Shown here: piece after piece, positions 7,101 to 14,563 of the stretch
Numbering within the stretch: position 1 is the first letter of the stretch
Layout of the letters: every line of letters starts with the position of its first letter
Assembly (NCBI GenBank): GCA_964462535.1
Contig: CAYWXV010000065.1
Location: 1-14,604 of the forward strand
Reading direction: 5' to 3'
Length of the DNA stretch: 14,604 bases
Source: CAYWXV01 sp964462535
Lineage (GTDB): Bacteria; Bacteroidota; Ignavibacteria; OLB7
Program-made: the position numbers and the translations under genes
Notes under the pieces: model-generated
What the model was told of the DNA's origin: nothing
Seen by the model: the letters and a program-made list of their open reading frames with translations, nothing else
The model's database searches: none

Positions 7101-8425
7101 TTGAATTTCGTCACGAAGGCGTCGAAGAGGCCGGCTCGTGTTCGTTGAAATGCCCCCGTCGTCGTTGGAAATGTCGAATCCGATTCGCCGGTGGCGATAG
7201 CATTTCCCTGACGATCAACGGCAACGTCGTAAATCGACTCGTCCCCGGGACCGCCCAGAAATGTGGAGTACAATAGCGTATTCCCGGTCGAGCCAAGCTT
7301 GCTGAGAAATCCATCGGCGCCACCGCCACGCCCCGTTTGAAACGCCCCCGACGTCACAGGATAGTCACTCGTATTTCCCGTCTGGTTTGTGGTGCCGACG
7401 GCGAAGACGTTTCTGGACGAGTCGATGGCGATCCCAAACCCGTTGTCATTGCTACTGGCTCCGCCGATGTATGTCGAGAAGACAAGTGCGGTTCCAGCGG
7501 CATTCACCTTTGTGACGAAGACCATCGCGTCGCCGGGATCGACCTTGTTATTCGTCGTCTGGTACGCACCTGTACTGGTGGGATAGTCAGTTGAGATGGT
7601 GCTTCCGACCAGGTAGATGTTTCCGTCCCGATCGACGACCGAATTGCTGGTAATGTGAAGCCCGGTTCCTGCTACGAAGGTCGAATAGATGAGAGGGTCG
7701 ATTACCAGCGTTGCGCGCCTGTCGAAGTCTCCTACGTCAAATCGGACAGCGCCACTGTTATCGATCCGAAAGGCGCATGGAATGAATCGCTTCTGACCCT
7801 CAACCATCTGCCACGCGATCGGTCGTGACTGCATCACCTCACCGCAGACAGTCCCCATCACCAGGTCACCGTTGGGCGTAGTGCGGATTTCGTCGGCTCC
7901 TTCGATCGCAAACCCAACGACGGAAGGATCGGCGCCGGGAGCAACAATCACATCGTATCTCGGCCGATTGCCATCCACATAGAAGCGGGCGTCGATGCGG
8001 TCGTAGAGGTTTTCAATCTGAACACCCTCATACCTGGGAACATCGGATGCCCAATGGGTACGATCGCCAACAAAGAAATTGAGCTTCCCCTCCAGCATGT
8101 CGGCACCAGACGTGATCGGCGCGGGATTCGGATCGACGAATTTCATGCGGAGAACGTGACGTTGCGCGGTAAAGCGAGGAGTCTCTTTCCGCGCGCTTCG
8201 TCCGTGGGGGGGCGCGGGTCTGTCACCGCGGCGGATGTCGAGGGTTACGTCACCCCTTCCCACCCAGAGATCGATTCCAGCGGATCGAAAGAGGTAGCGG
8301 GATCGCTGGTCCCACTGTCCTCGATTCTCGATATACCCAGCTGGGATGGTCGACGGTGCCTGCGCGAACGAATGAAGGCCGGGAACGAGAATGGCGATGG
8401 CAACCAGAAGCGATAGCGAGCGCAT
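4196..8425 (-). CDS. Large secreted T9SS cargo: SBBP repeats, Kre9-like module, six Ig-like domains
   Basis: A predicted outer-membrane-exported protein of 1410 residues. The domain order, numbered from ATG 8425, begins with a signal peptide at 1-22 (MRSLSLLVAIAILVPGL...FAQA). A leader domain at about 30-245 starts YIENRGQWDQ and usually precedes SBBP repeats (DUF7948 from memory). Seven SBBP beta-propeller repeats with YST(F/Y)xGG starts lie at about 247, 316, 386, 450, 515, 581 and 646. A Kre9/KNH-like module follows at 703-797 (LLAPIGGETW). Six Ig-like domains occupy 801-1308, each with YxW/FQW and DxGxYxV cores. A T9SS type A sorting domain ends the protein at 1326-1410. ATG 8425 is chosen because GAAGG lies 7 bases upstream and the signal peptide begins there; an open frame extends upstream to 8518. 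The stop is TAG at 4193-4195. The role is probably surface adhesion or gliding, by inference. Confidence 0.88.
4502..6025 (-). repeat. Six tandem Ig-like domains (protein level)
   Basis: Domains begin at about residues 801, 886, 971, 1054, 1142 and 1228 of the large T9SS protein, each about 82 residues. Domains 1-5 carry a cysteine pair (C813/C869, C898/C954, C983/C1040, C1067/C1123, C1154/C1210), just before strand B and after strand F. Domain 6 keeps only C1295; its expected first cysteine position reads SAHAGE. Confidence 0.75.
6326..7687 (-). repeat. Seven-unit SBBP repeat array (protein level)
   Basis: Within the large T9SS gene, units of roughly 60-70 residues recur with the pattern YST(F/Y/L)-x-GG, then VAVDxxGN, an xGxT segment, FPTTxGAY, and DxFxxKxNxxGxxLxYST. 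The units have diverged at DNA level, so they should not recombine readily. They are predicted to form a beta-propeller. Confidence 0.75.
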
Positions 8426-8489
8426 GGAGTAACCTTCGGTCATAGAGGAAGGGAAAGCGAGCGGGATAGATTTGGGTGAGAGAGAACCG

Positions 8490-8518
8490 AACATACAAGC
8501 CGGACCATTGCCGGTCAA
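8490..8518 (-). promoter_or_regulatory. Near-canonical promoter of the large T9SS gene
   Basis: On the minus strand TTGACC (complement of 8513-8518) is followed, after exactly 17 bases, by TATGTT (complement of 8490-8495). This matches 5 of 6 and 4 of 6 positions of the TTGACA/TATAAT consensus. The expected start near 8481 would leave a leader of about 55 bases before ATG 8425. The -10 region lies within one arm of a 9-bp inverted repeat (8490-8498 and 8558-8566). Confidence 0.5.
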
Positions 8519-8559
8519 GGCAGACAGGCACCCTGATCGCCGCGATCAATTCGGCATTG

Positions 8560-8567
8560 TATGTTTG
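8560..8567 (+). promoter_or_regulatory. Possible -7 element (TATGTTTG) for the GrpB-family gene
   Basis: TATGTTTG fits the Bacteroidota TAnnTTTG -7 consensus and mirrors the minus-strand TATGTTCG on the other side of the divergent region. No matching -33 TTTG or -35 box lies at the expected distance, so support is partial. A start near 8574 would give a leader of about 75 bases to ATG 8649. Confidence 0.3.
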
Positions 8568-8648
8568 TTCGATCGCTGCTGGTGCATCTATCATTCTCCC
8601 CTCCCGGTCGGGCGCAGGCGGATCGGAAGGGGCATAGGTTAGGGCGGA

Positions 8649-9197
8649 ATGGGTCCCATTGTCATTATCGATTACGATTCAACGTGGCCGCGCGACTTCA
8701 TTCTGTTGCGGAGTCGGGTCTGGCCGGCTGTTCAGCGTCTTGCCCATTCCATCGAACACGTCGGCAGCACTTCGGTCGAGGGACTTGCCGCGAAGCCCGT
8801 GATCGACATCAGCATTGTCGTTCCCACGGACGGTGAGGTGTCGGCGGCAATCGAGAGCCTGGCTCTCGTGGGTTATCATCATCGTGGCGATCTTGGTGTT
8901 CCAGGTCGAGAGGCGTTTGAGCAGCCAGACGATCTACCAAGACATCATCTCTACCTTTGCCCGGCGGGCAGCCCCGCTCTTCACAACCACCTCGCGCTCC
9001 GCGATTACCTTCGGGCGACGCCAGCAGCGGCGCGCGAGTACGGGGCTCTGAAGAAGAGGCTTGCAGCGCAGTTCCCGTACGACATTGACGCGTATGTTGA
9101 AGGAAAGACGGACTTCATAGTTTCCATACTCCGGGCATGTGATATCTCTCCGGACTCGCTACAACAGATTGAGCGTGCCAATCGAACGTCGTCATGA
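8649..9197 (+). CDS. GrpB family protein (UPF0157, nucleotidyltransferase-like fold)
   Basis: A cytoplasmic protein of 182 residues in the GrpB/UPF0157 family, which belongs to the nucleotidyltransferase superfamily. The family signature is complete: VIIDYDSTWP near the start, IEHVGSTSVEGLAAKPVIDI (35-54) with the G-S motif and D53, and HHLYLCPAGSPALHNHLALRDYL (99-121). The helix AAAREYGALKKRLA and the closing Y-V-E-G-K-T-D-F-I follow. Length is normal for the family. The start at 8649 fits the usual N-terminus; the ribosome site is weak. Its stop overlaps the next start in ATGA, so the two genes are probably translated together. GrpB homologues are often annotated as glutamate-rich or as domains fused to dephospho-CoA kinase, but their reaction is not settled. 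Confidence 0.92.
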   Translation: MGPIVIIDYDSTWPRDFILLRSRVWPAVQRLAHSIEHVGSTSVEGLAAKPVIDISIVVPTDGEVSAAIESLALVGYHHRGDLGVPGREAFEQPDDLPRHHLYLCPAGSPALHNHLALRDYLRATPAAAREYGALKKRLAAQFPYDIDAYVEGKTDFIVSILRACDISPDSLQQIERANRTSS

Positions 9198-9763
9198 AAC
9201 TCATCCCATTTCTGCTTCTGTTGCTTCCGACGTTGCTGTTTGCGCAAAACGTCACCGTCACCGTCTTCGACGACATTGCAATCACGTTGCCGGATACCAC
9301 CCGCATTGGTGGCGTCGATAAAAAGGTGAACTGGAAATCAATCCGGGCGTTGAGTGCTCTGGTGAAGGACACGTCTTCGCTCAAGCTGACCCCGGCAAAG
9401 GGTGTGGAGTTGGAGGTGTGGGCGCGTGAGAGTCAGGACTACGTGACCGGCGTCAACAAGCTCACGCGAATGCAGTGGCTGACGTTCATTACCCAGATGT
9501 CCGGCTTGCAGGCGAAGGATGTGCAGCGGAAGAGCAACCAGTCGTTTTCATCTCTGACGGGTGAATGCGTGGCTGGTCACTATCGAGCAATCCTTGGACG
9601 ATCTGCGTGGTACGAGGGGAACGTGTTTCGCAACACGCTCATTCTGGATGTCTTTCACAACGAGACCCTCGTCAGCTTCCTCTTCACCTGGTCGGCCCCC
9701 GAGGGGTCCGAAGAAGAACGAGTCGTGGACAAAATCGTGACCTCGGTGATGGCCGGGCGGTAG
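9194..9763 (+). CDS. Small exported protein of unknown function
   Basis: Not recognised. The 189-residue product begins with a classic signal peptide, MKLIPFLLLLLPTLLFAQ, with a likely cut around residue 18. It has no lipobox cysteine, so it should be periplasmic or secreted. The mature part is mixed alpha/beta with one cysteine (GECVAGHY near residue 120) and a closing strand-helix LDVFHNETLVSFLFTWSAPEGSEEERVVDKIVTSV. This ending resembles small periplasmic proteins with a beta-hairpin and an amphipathic C-terminal helix, but I cannot name a family. The start ATG overlaps the GrpB stop by four bases (ATGA), implying coupling. It converges on the cyclase gene. No T9SS domain is present. Confidence 0.8.
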   Translation: MKLIPFLLLLLPTLLFAQNVTVTVFDDIAITLPDTTRIGGVDKKVNWKSIRALSALVKDTSSLKLTPAKGVELEVWARESQDYVTGVNKLTRMQWLTFITQMSGLQAKDVQRKSNQSFSSLTGECVAGHYRAILGRSAWYEGNVFRNTLILDVFHNETLVSFLFTWSAPEGSEEERVVDKIVTSVMAGR

Positions 9764-9797
9764 CTGGAGCCTGACAGACCGTTGCATGCCTCTCAGC

Positions 9798-9851
9798 CTT
9801 TACGCCGTTCAAGGCGCTTGCCCCGGAGCGCAACGTAGAGATCGCGTAAAG
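9798..9851. repeat. Nested palindrome, 54 bp
   Basis: CTTTACGC (9798-9805) pairs exactly with GCGTAAAG (9844-9851). Inside it, CGTT (9806-9809) pairs with AACG (9832-9835), and GCGCT (9814-9818) pairs with AGCGC (9827-9831). Bulges are CAAG on the left and TAGAGATC on the right, and the apical loop is TGCCCCGG. The structure reads equally on both strands and lies between convergent genes, so it could serve as a bidirectional transcription stop or be a repeat remnant. Confidence 0.6.
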
Positions 9852-9956
9852 TTCAACTTCGTCCTGAGGGTCCTCGTGTGGCGTGACACCATTGCATGGC
9901 ACGTACCTAGGTTCGCGTCAGGCGCCGGTCAGATTCCAATTGGAGGCGGTGGTGAA

Positions 9957-9988
9957 CCGAGCAGATTCGAAGAGCCCCCTTTGCTCGG
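9957..9988. repeat. Hairpin with 7-bp perfect stem
   Basis: CCGAGCA (9957-9963) is the reverse complement of TGCTCGG (9982-9988) with an 18-base loop. No T-run follows on either strand. It lies about 50 bases downstream of the cyclase stop on the minus strand, so a weak terminator role is possible. Confidence 0.45.
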
Positions 9989-10035
9989 ACTGTGCCTGCG
10001 ACAACGATGAGGTCAAACGGAACCGAGCGTTCCCA

Positions 10036-10689
10036 CTACACCAGGGCTAGGACACGTGCGGGAGCACCACTGGCACCCACGATCGGCAATGGAGCGATAT
10101 ACAGCGTCACGCCTGTATATGGAAGCCGATCGAGGTGGGCCAGATTCTCCAGGTGATAGCGGTAGCCTTGCAGCCAGTAGTGGTTGGTGGCAAGAGTGTC
10201 GTCGGCGCCTGGATCTATCCCCAGCGTATCGATGCCCAGCCCGACAACCCCTCGATTCTCGGCAAGGAGGCGAGCAGCCTCGAGCGAAACACCGTAATGA
10301 TCCAGGTTCTTCGCCCCCCTGTAGCGATCTCGATCGTTGAAGTAGCGACTTCGCCCCGTTCGCACAATCACTACCCCTCCCGCGGGTACTCGTGAGTGCT
10401 CAGCTTCCCATGCGATGATTGTTGCAGAGGAAAGGTCGTGGTTGGTGTCGATGACGACGGCAGGACGGACGAGAAGATCTACCGGGAGGCGATCGATGGT
10501 CACGCCATCTGGGTGGAGATGAGCACCAACACCTATATGCGTTCCCGTATGATCTCCGATACGCGTGACCCCCAATAGATAGCCGTCACTCCCCACGGTC
10601 GCCCAGGCCAGACGTTCGACATCGGGGTCATCGGGCCAGGTGGTCATACCGGCTGTGATCGGGTGTGTGAGGTCAACTATTTTTGGCAT
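10036..10689 (-). CDS. Cyclase family protein, kynurenine formamidase-like
   Basis: A metal-dependent amidohydrolase-type enzyme of the cyclase (PF04199) family, related to bacterial kynurenine formamidase KynB, 217 residues. Seen are the family opening IVDLTHPITAGMTTWPDDP and the metal/catalytic motif HTGTHIGVGAH (47-57). VRTGR is at 109-113, GIDTLGIDPG at 152-161, and H170 with E181 in HLENLAHLDRLP. The family motif is HxGTHxD; here the aspartate position 53 is glycine, although H47, H51, H57, H170 and E181 remain. Metal binding or activity may therefore differ. No other tryptophan-catabolism gene lies nearby, so kynurenine as substrate is not supported. The start at 10689 has GGAAG immediately upstream. 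It is divergent from the DUF4279-like gene. Confidence 0.88.
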   Translation of the reverse strand: MPKIVDLTHPITAGMTTWPDDPDVERLAWATVGSDGYLLGVTRIGDHTGTHIGVGAHLHPDGVTIDRLPVDLLVRPAVVIDTNHDLSSATIIAWEAEHSRVPAGGVVIVRTGRSRYFNDRDRYRGAKNLDHYGVSLEAARLLAENRGVVGLGIDTLGIDPGADDTLATNHYWLQGYRYHLENLAHLDRLPYTGVTLYIAPLPIVGASGAPARVLALV

Positions 10690-10764
10690 CTTCCAATTTG
10701 TCGAACGGCTTTCGCGTCGTTAGTGACACCCCTCCCCCACGTGGCAAAATCCAACCCAACGCCT

Positions 10765-11244
10765 ATGACGATGAACGGCGACTCTGTTACCAGTATTACC
10801 TCTGTCGAAGTCAATCTTGTTGGAGCGGAACTTGACCCGGCGCTCGTGACTTCCATCCTCGGAATGGAACCTACCTGCTCCGGGCGGGCGGGCGAGCCCT
10901 GTGCGAAACATGACCCGATGAAGCTTCGCGAGGAAGGATACTGGGCTCATGAACTCAACGGGGGTGACGAGGCCGTTGAATGCCGCGATCATGGCATCGT
11001 ATGTCTTGCAGAAGCACTTCTCCCGCATCGCGAGAGACTTCGTGAGGCCGGTGTCGACAGAATCTACTTCTACTTTACGCTCAGTTCTTTCATCGGCATG
11101 CTAAACATGCGATTGAAGGCCGAGACGATGCGGAAGCTTGTGGAGCTCGACGCTGACATTCACGTGAGCTGCTTCGATTGCTTCGATCCAAATCACTCCT
11201 TCTTCAACCTGGGGGAACCGGGTGAGTCCGGGTCTCAACAGTGA
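10765..11244 (+). CDS. DUF4279-like protein
   Basis: A cytoplasmic protein of 159 residues from ATG 10765 (an ATG six bases later is equally possible). The order of elements fits DUF4279: an opening strand SVEVNLVGAELDPALVTSILGMEPT, then the W-x-H-E-L strand after a charged segment (about residue 60). Next come a helix with LLPHRERLREAGVDRIYFYF and a closing helix-strand KLVELDADIHVSCFDCF. The function of DUF4279 is unknown. An open frame extends upstream to 10663, but that would overlap the divergent cyclase gene and add an unlikely N-terminus. No Shine-Dalgarno is visible. The stop overlaps the next gene's GTG start (GTGA). Confidence 0.65.
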   Translation: MTMNGDSVTSITSVEVNLVGAELDPALVTSILGMEPTCSGRAGEPCAKHDPMKLREEGYWAHELNGGDEAVECRDHGIVCLAEALLPHRERLREAGVDRIYFYFTLSSFIGMLNMRLKAETMRKLVELDADIHVSCFDCFDPNHSFFNLGEPGESGSQQ

Positions 11245-11744
11245 CGTTCCCATTTGTCTTTCATCGGATACGCAGAAGCGGCGTTCTCTTTCTTCTGTCG
11301 TCGCTTATTCTAACGGTTGCACCCGGATGTGGAGACAAGGGGCCTCGTGTGGACGATACGGGGCGCTCGGTCGAGGGGACGTTGGAGGGGGAGATCGAGA
11401 CCGGCTCGCCGACGTTCAATATCATCTATTTGATTCGATCCGCGGGAAATAGTGTCCGTGTTGTCGACCAGGTGGAGAGGGAAGGGCTTGGAGAGGGGTT
11501 TGTTCTGATGGTCGCAGAGTCGAATCGGCTCGAGGTCTACGAATACGGTAGTGTCGATGAACGGCTGGAGGTTGAGAAGGTGATCTCGCCAGATGGCGCA
11601 ACGGTGGCGGGAAGCGCGATGGATTGGGAAGACTCACCACATTTCTTCCACACCGACAAGACGATTATTCTCTATCAAGGAAACGACGCGGACAACGTCG
11701 CGCAGCTGGCTAGTGTGTTCGGGTCGCAGTTTGCAGGTAAATGA
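11241..11744 (+). CDS. Probable lipoprotein of unknown function, GTG start
   Basis: Not recognised. The 167-residue product starts at GTG 11241, inside the stop of the preceding gene. Its N-terminus, FHRIRRSGVLFLLSSLILTV followed by APGC, is a basic region, a hydrophobic core and a lipobox-like A-P-G-C, so lipidation at C29 is likely though not certain. The next residues GDKGPRVDDTG are polar. The mature part has strands such as FVLMVAESNRLEVYEYGS and TDKTIILYQGN, and a final helix DNVAQLASVFGSQF. There is no other cysteine and no T9SS domain. The strong overlap with the DUF4279-like gene suggests they act or are regulated together. The role cannot be inferred. Confidence 0.7.
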   Translation: MTFPFVFHRIRRSGVLFLLSSLILTVAPGCGDKGPRVDDTGRSVEGTLEGEIETGSPTFNIIYLIRSAGNSVRVVDQVEREGLGEGFVLMVAESNRLEVYEYGSVDERLEVEKVISPDGATVAGSAMDWEDSPHFFHTDKTIILYQGNDADNVAQLASVFGSQFAGK

Positions 11745-11754
11745 CCACCAACGA

Positions 11755-11781
11755 CTAACATTTTCCGACTCCGCGTGTTAG
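11755..11781. other. Weak 6-bp inverted repeat after the lipoprotein gene
   Basis: CTAACA (11755-11760) pairs with TGTTAG (11776-11781) over a 15-base loop, 10 bases past the stop codon at 11744. It is short and has no T-run, so a terminator role is doubtful. Confidence 0.2.
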
Positions 11782-11822
11782 GGTAGGATCAGGCATCATT
11801 GATCACCCAAGCCGCGGTGCCC

Positions 11823-14549
11823 ATGAAGACCGTTTTCTCTTTCACCCTTGTTGCGTCAGTCCTGCTGTTGGCAATTGGCGCACCGATAGTGCGGGCACAA
11901 GTTCATGACACGCGATTGAGCTGGGACGTCTGGCAGCCTGTGAATGTGCCGACTACGAAATCACAAGCGGCCGGGCAAAACGGACACCTCACGTTGGTTG
12001 CATGGCAGGGGTATGTATCCGGGCCAGACTCAATCGAATTGCGTCTTCAAGGGCAGTTTCTTCTAGACCACCAGGCGTACGGATCTCCGTTTGTTATCGA
12101 GAGCCGATTGTTCAGTCCAGACACTTCCTTTCAGGTTCTTCCAATGGGGCCGGGATTCCTACTCGCCTGGAACGACGTGCGCGACACGTCCGCGCGATCC
12201 GGCTATTTCCTGTATCTGGATACATCGGGATATCAGAGCGTCGAGCAACGTATAGTACCGAGCGGTGCTTTCGGACGACCGGGAGCGTTCCTCGTGTCCG
12301 ACGGGGCAGAGTATCGACTGATGTGGAACCCGGCAATGTCGATCGACAGCGGGTCGTATTGGATGGGAATTGACTCGAGCGGCCATTTCACCAATCGAGC
12401 CGGTCGCATCTCTGTTCCCATAAGGCGGGTGGTCCAGATCAGTGATTCTAGCGACGTGATTTACGTCGATGGAGGGGAATCGGGGATGTTTCGAGTGAGT
12501 ATGCTCGATACCAGTTGGCAATCGATCCCACCACCGTTGAGCGGAATTATTGCAATCGATCCGACGGGACGCATGGGAAGAGTCGAAGGAACCGAATTCG
12601 TGCTCTATCCTTCAATGCTGGACACCACAACGTTCACGCGAATTCCACTGCCGTCTTCGTACGTTGGCGTCGCTCCCGGATCGTTCGCTGCATCGTGCAA
12701 TAGTAATGGAGTACTTGGTGTAACCTGTTGTGATGCGTGGAAGACAGGATCAGGAAGCCTGCTGCAAGTCCTTATCCGCAGCTACTTCATACCCTTGTTG
12801 CCAGACAATTCGTGGAAACCTGGACTGCCCCCAACCGGGTCGGCTGTAGTATTTGATGCGTTTCAACAAATCAATCTGGACGCACTCGCGATCAAGACTA
12901 CCATTTCGAGACGCTGTGGGGACTTTGTGAATGTGTCCGTTGTGCTACGAATACACGCGTATGGAACACACGGAGGTATTCCATACGATTGGACTACCTT
13001 CGACACGGTTGAGGTCGTGTATTCCGCGGAGCGGTGTTATTCGGAATACTATTATCCACTGCCGCCAATCGACTGCATCGGTAAGCTGAACTCGTTTCTC
13101 ACCGCCTCCCAGATTGATAGGGGTCCCGCTGGCTACATCGTGCTCGTTTCCTCGATGGGCTACATTGGTACAGACACGGTACGCGTGCGAAAACCCCTGG
13201 AGCAACAGCCGCCTCAATCGCGTACACCAATCATCGTGAGCGCGAGAGACACGCTCGTCGTTGCCTGGACCGATTCAGTCTCAATTACCGCTCTGACGCT
13301 AGCCAGGTGGGATCCGTCAGTTCAGGAGAGAGTGGACTCATTGGTGGTGCTGGACTTCGCGCGCGATGCCCTGTCAGGTGTCTCCACGCAGACCAGACTG
13401 CAGCAGTTCGGGGACCATCGCTACGTTGAAATCCGTAGCGGGTCGGCTAAACGATCGATGACGCAGATCGTCGCTCCTGCACCATCGGGATGGGAAACCG
13501 TGTTTGACTTCAGCATGCCCGACGATTCGTTGAACAACGTTCATTCCGTGATGACCGACCCGGATGACAGCACTGTATTGATGACCTTTGCGCTAACGCG
13601 AACGTCGGGAGAACTGGGGAACATCCGAATTGCGAGATTCTTCAACGACAGTGTAGCGTTGTGGCCCGATACTCTTGTTCAATTGAGTATGGATGCCGGG
13701 ACGCGCCCGTTCCCTGTGGATGGCCCCCTCTTTGGCATATCGATGCCACGGCAACTTCTTTTGCGTGATAGCAGGGCTGCCCAAGCCTACATGACACGAT
13801 TCTCATCGATCGGCACCTCCCTCCCAACGCCGCTGCTTGGCGATGGTGTTGCTCTTGTCTACGGAAAGGATGGGAGGATGATAGTTGAGCAGCTCGCTTG
13901 TCTCCCCGACGGGAAGCCAGGGATTGAGATGAAGGCGACGCCCCACACCCAGCCACTACCCGACCTTCCGCTTTACTCGCAGACCACATCCCGTGTGGCT
14001 TGGAACGTGGCCGTAGCTCAGAACCCGCGGGACTCAGGAATCGCGGTGGTGTATGGTTCGGCGCATGGTGTTCGACTCACCACGATTGACCAGCACGGTG
14101 CTGCGACGCGCGTCGACGAGCGGATAACGGAGAGCAACGACACGTGCATGTACCCGTCGGCTGTGTATGTCGGAGATACGCTCTTTGTTGTGTGGGAAGA
14201 CCATCGGGGTGCGCGGAGTCGAGTGTACGGCACATTCGTGATGGCTCCCACCGCCACCGTTTCGGGTCCGGACGCGTTAGAACGAAATGGGGCTGATCAT
14301 CCGAGGGTGACCCTCACGCCCAATCCGGCTCGTGAAACGACAGTGTTGCGGTGGGATCACAGCGGCAGGTGGCGTGCGGCGACGTACTCAATTGCAGACC
14401 TAATGGGGCGTGTACTGCAGTCGGGCGTTGTTCGGAATGAAGAGCTCTCTCTGGAGTTGTCGTTGAGGGCCTTGTCGGCTGGTGTGTATTTCGTCAGCGT
14501 CGATTTTGAGGGTCAGAGGGAGGTGAGGCGATTGGTGATCGTGGATTGA
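11823..14549 (+). CDS. Secreted T9SS cargo protein of unknown function, 908 residues
   Basis: A predicted exported protein. A signal peptide MKTVFSFTLVASVLLLAIGA and a C-terminal T9SS type A sorting domain (about 826-908: TLTPNPARETTVLRW, DLMGRVLQSG, LRALSAGVYFV) flank a body without a domain I can name. In the body, hydrophobic strands ending in A-W or V-W-x-D recur (LVAWQGY at 58-64, LLAWNDVRD at 113-121, LVVAWTDS at 478-485, VVWEDHRG at 789-796). This resembles sialidase/BNR-type beta-propeller blades. A cysteine-rich stretch lies near 292-303. The start is put at ATG 11823, where the signal peptide begins. An in-frame TTG at 11799 with AGGA upstream would add eight residues and cannot be excluded. 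It stands alone downstream of the lipoprotein gene. Confidence 0.85.
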   Translation: MKTVFSFTLVASVLLLAIGAPIVRAQVHDTRLSWDVWQPVNVPTTKSQAAGQNGHLTLVAWQGYVSGPDSIELRLQGQFLLDHQAYGSPFVIESRLFSPDTSFQVLPMGPGFLLAWNDVRDTSARSGYFLYLDTSGYQSVEQRIVPSGAFGRPGAFLVSDGAEYRLMWNPAMSIDSGSYWMGIDSSGHFTNRAGRISVPIRRVVQISDSSDVIYVDGGESGMFRVSMLDTSWQSIPPPLSGIIAIDPTGRMGRVEGTEFVLYPSMLDTTTFTRIPLPSSYVGVAPGSFAASCNSNGVLGVTCCDAWKTGSGSLLQVLIRSYFIPLLPDNSWKPGLPPTGSAVVFDAFQQINLDALAIKTTISRRCGDFVNVSVVLRIHAYGTHGGIPYDWTTFDTVEVVYSAERCYSEYYYPLPPIDCIGKLNSFLTASQIDRGPAGYIVLVSSMGYIGTDTVRVRKPLEQQPPQSRTPIIVSARDTLVVAWTDSVSITALTLARWDPSVQERVDSLVVLDFARDALSGVSTQTRLQQFGDHRYVEIRSGSAKRSMTQIVAPAPSGWETVFDFSMPDDSLNNVHSVMTDPDDSTVLMTFALTRTSGELGNIRIARFFNDSVALWPDTLVQLSMDAGTRPFPVDGPLFGISMPRQLLLRDSRAAQAYMTRFSSIGTSLPTPLLGDGVALVYGKDGRMIVEQLACLPDGKPGIEMKATPHTQPLPDLPLYSQTTSRVAWNVAVAQNPRDSGIAVVYGSAHGVRLTTIDQHGAATRVDERITESNDTCMYPSAVYVGDTLFVVWEDHRGARSRVYGTFVMAPTATVSGPDALERNGADHPRVTLTPNPARETTVLRWDHSGRWRAATYSIADLMGRVLQSGVVRNEELSLELSLRALSAGVYFVSVDFEGQREVRRLVIVD

Positions 14550-14563
14550 TTGCGAGCAAGTCC

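Larger units (their letters stand above)
9764..10035. other. Convergent intergenic region with palindromes
   Basis: No gene was seen in these 272 bases. The gap lies between two convergent genes and holds a nested palindrome (9798-9851), a 10-bp perfect palindrome TCCAATTGGA (9935-9944) and a hairpin (9957-9988). None has a T-run on either side. The stretch TTCGTCCTGAGGGTCCTCG near 9857 resembles widespread intergenic repeat remnants, but this is from memory only. No tRNA was found. Confidence 0.55.

Noticed and set aside
9764..10035. Possible tRNA in the convergent gap because of GGTTCGCG near 9910
   Set aside because: No acceptor stem or anticodon arm can be placed around it.
10056..10578. 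Plus-strand open frames (about 60-94 codons) opposite the cyclase gene
   Set aside because: They mirror the cyclase coding sequence and have no ribosome sites or recognisable products.
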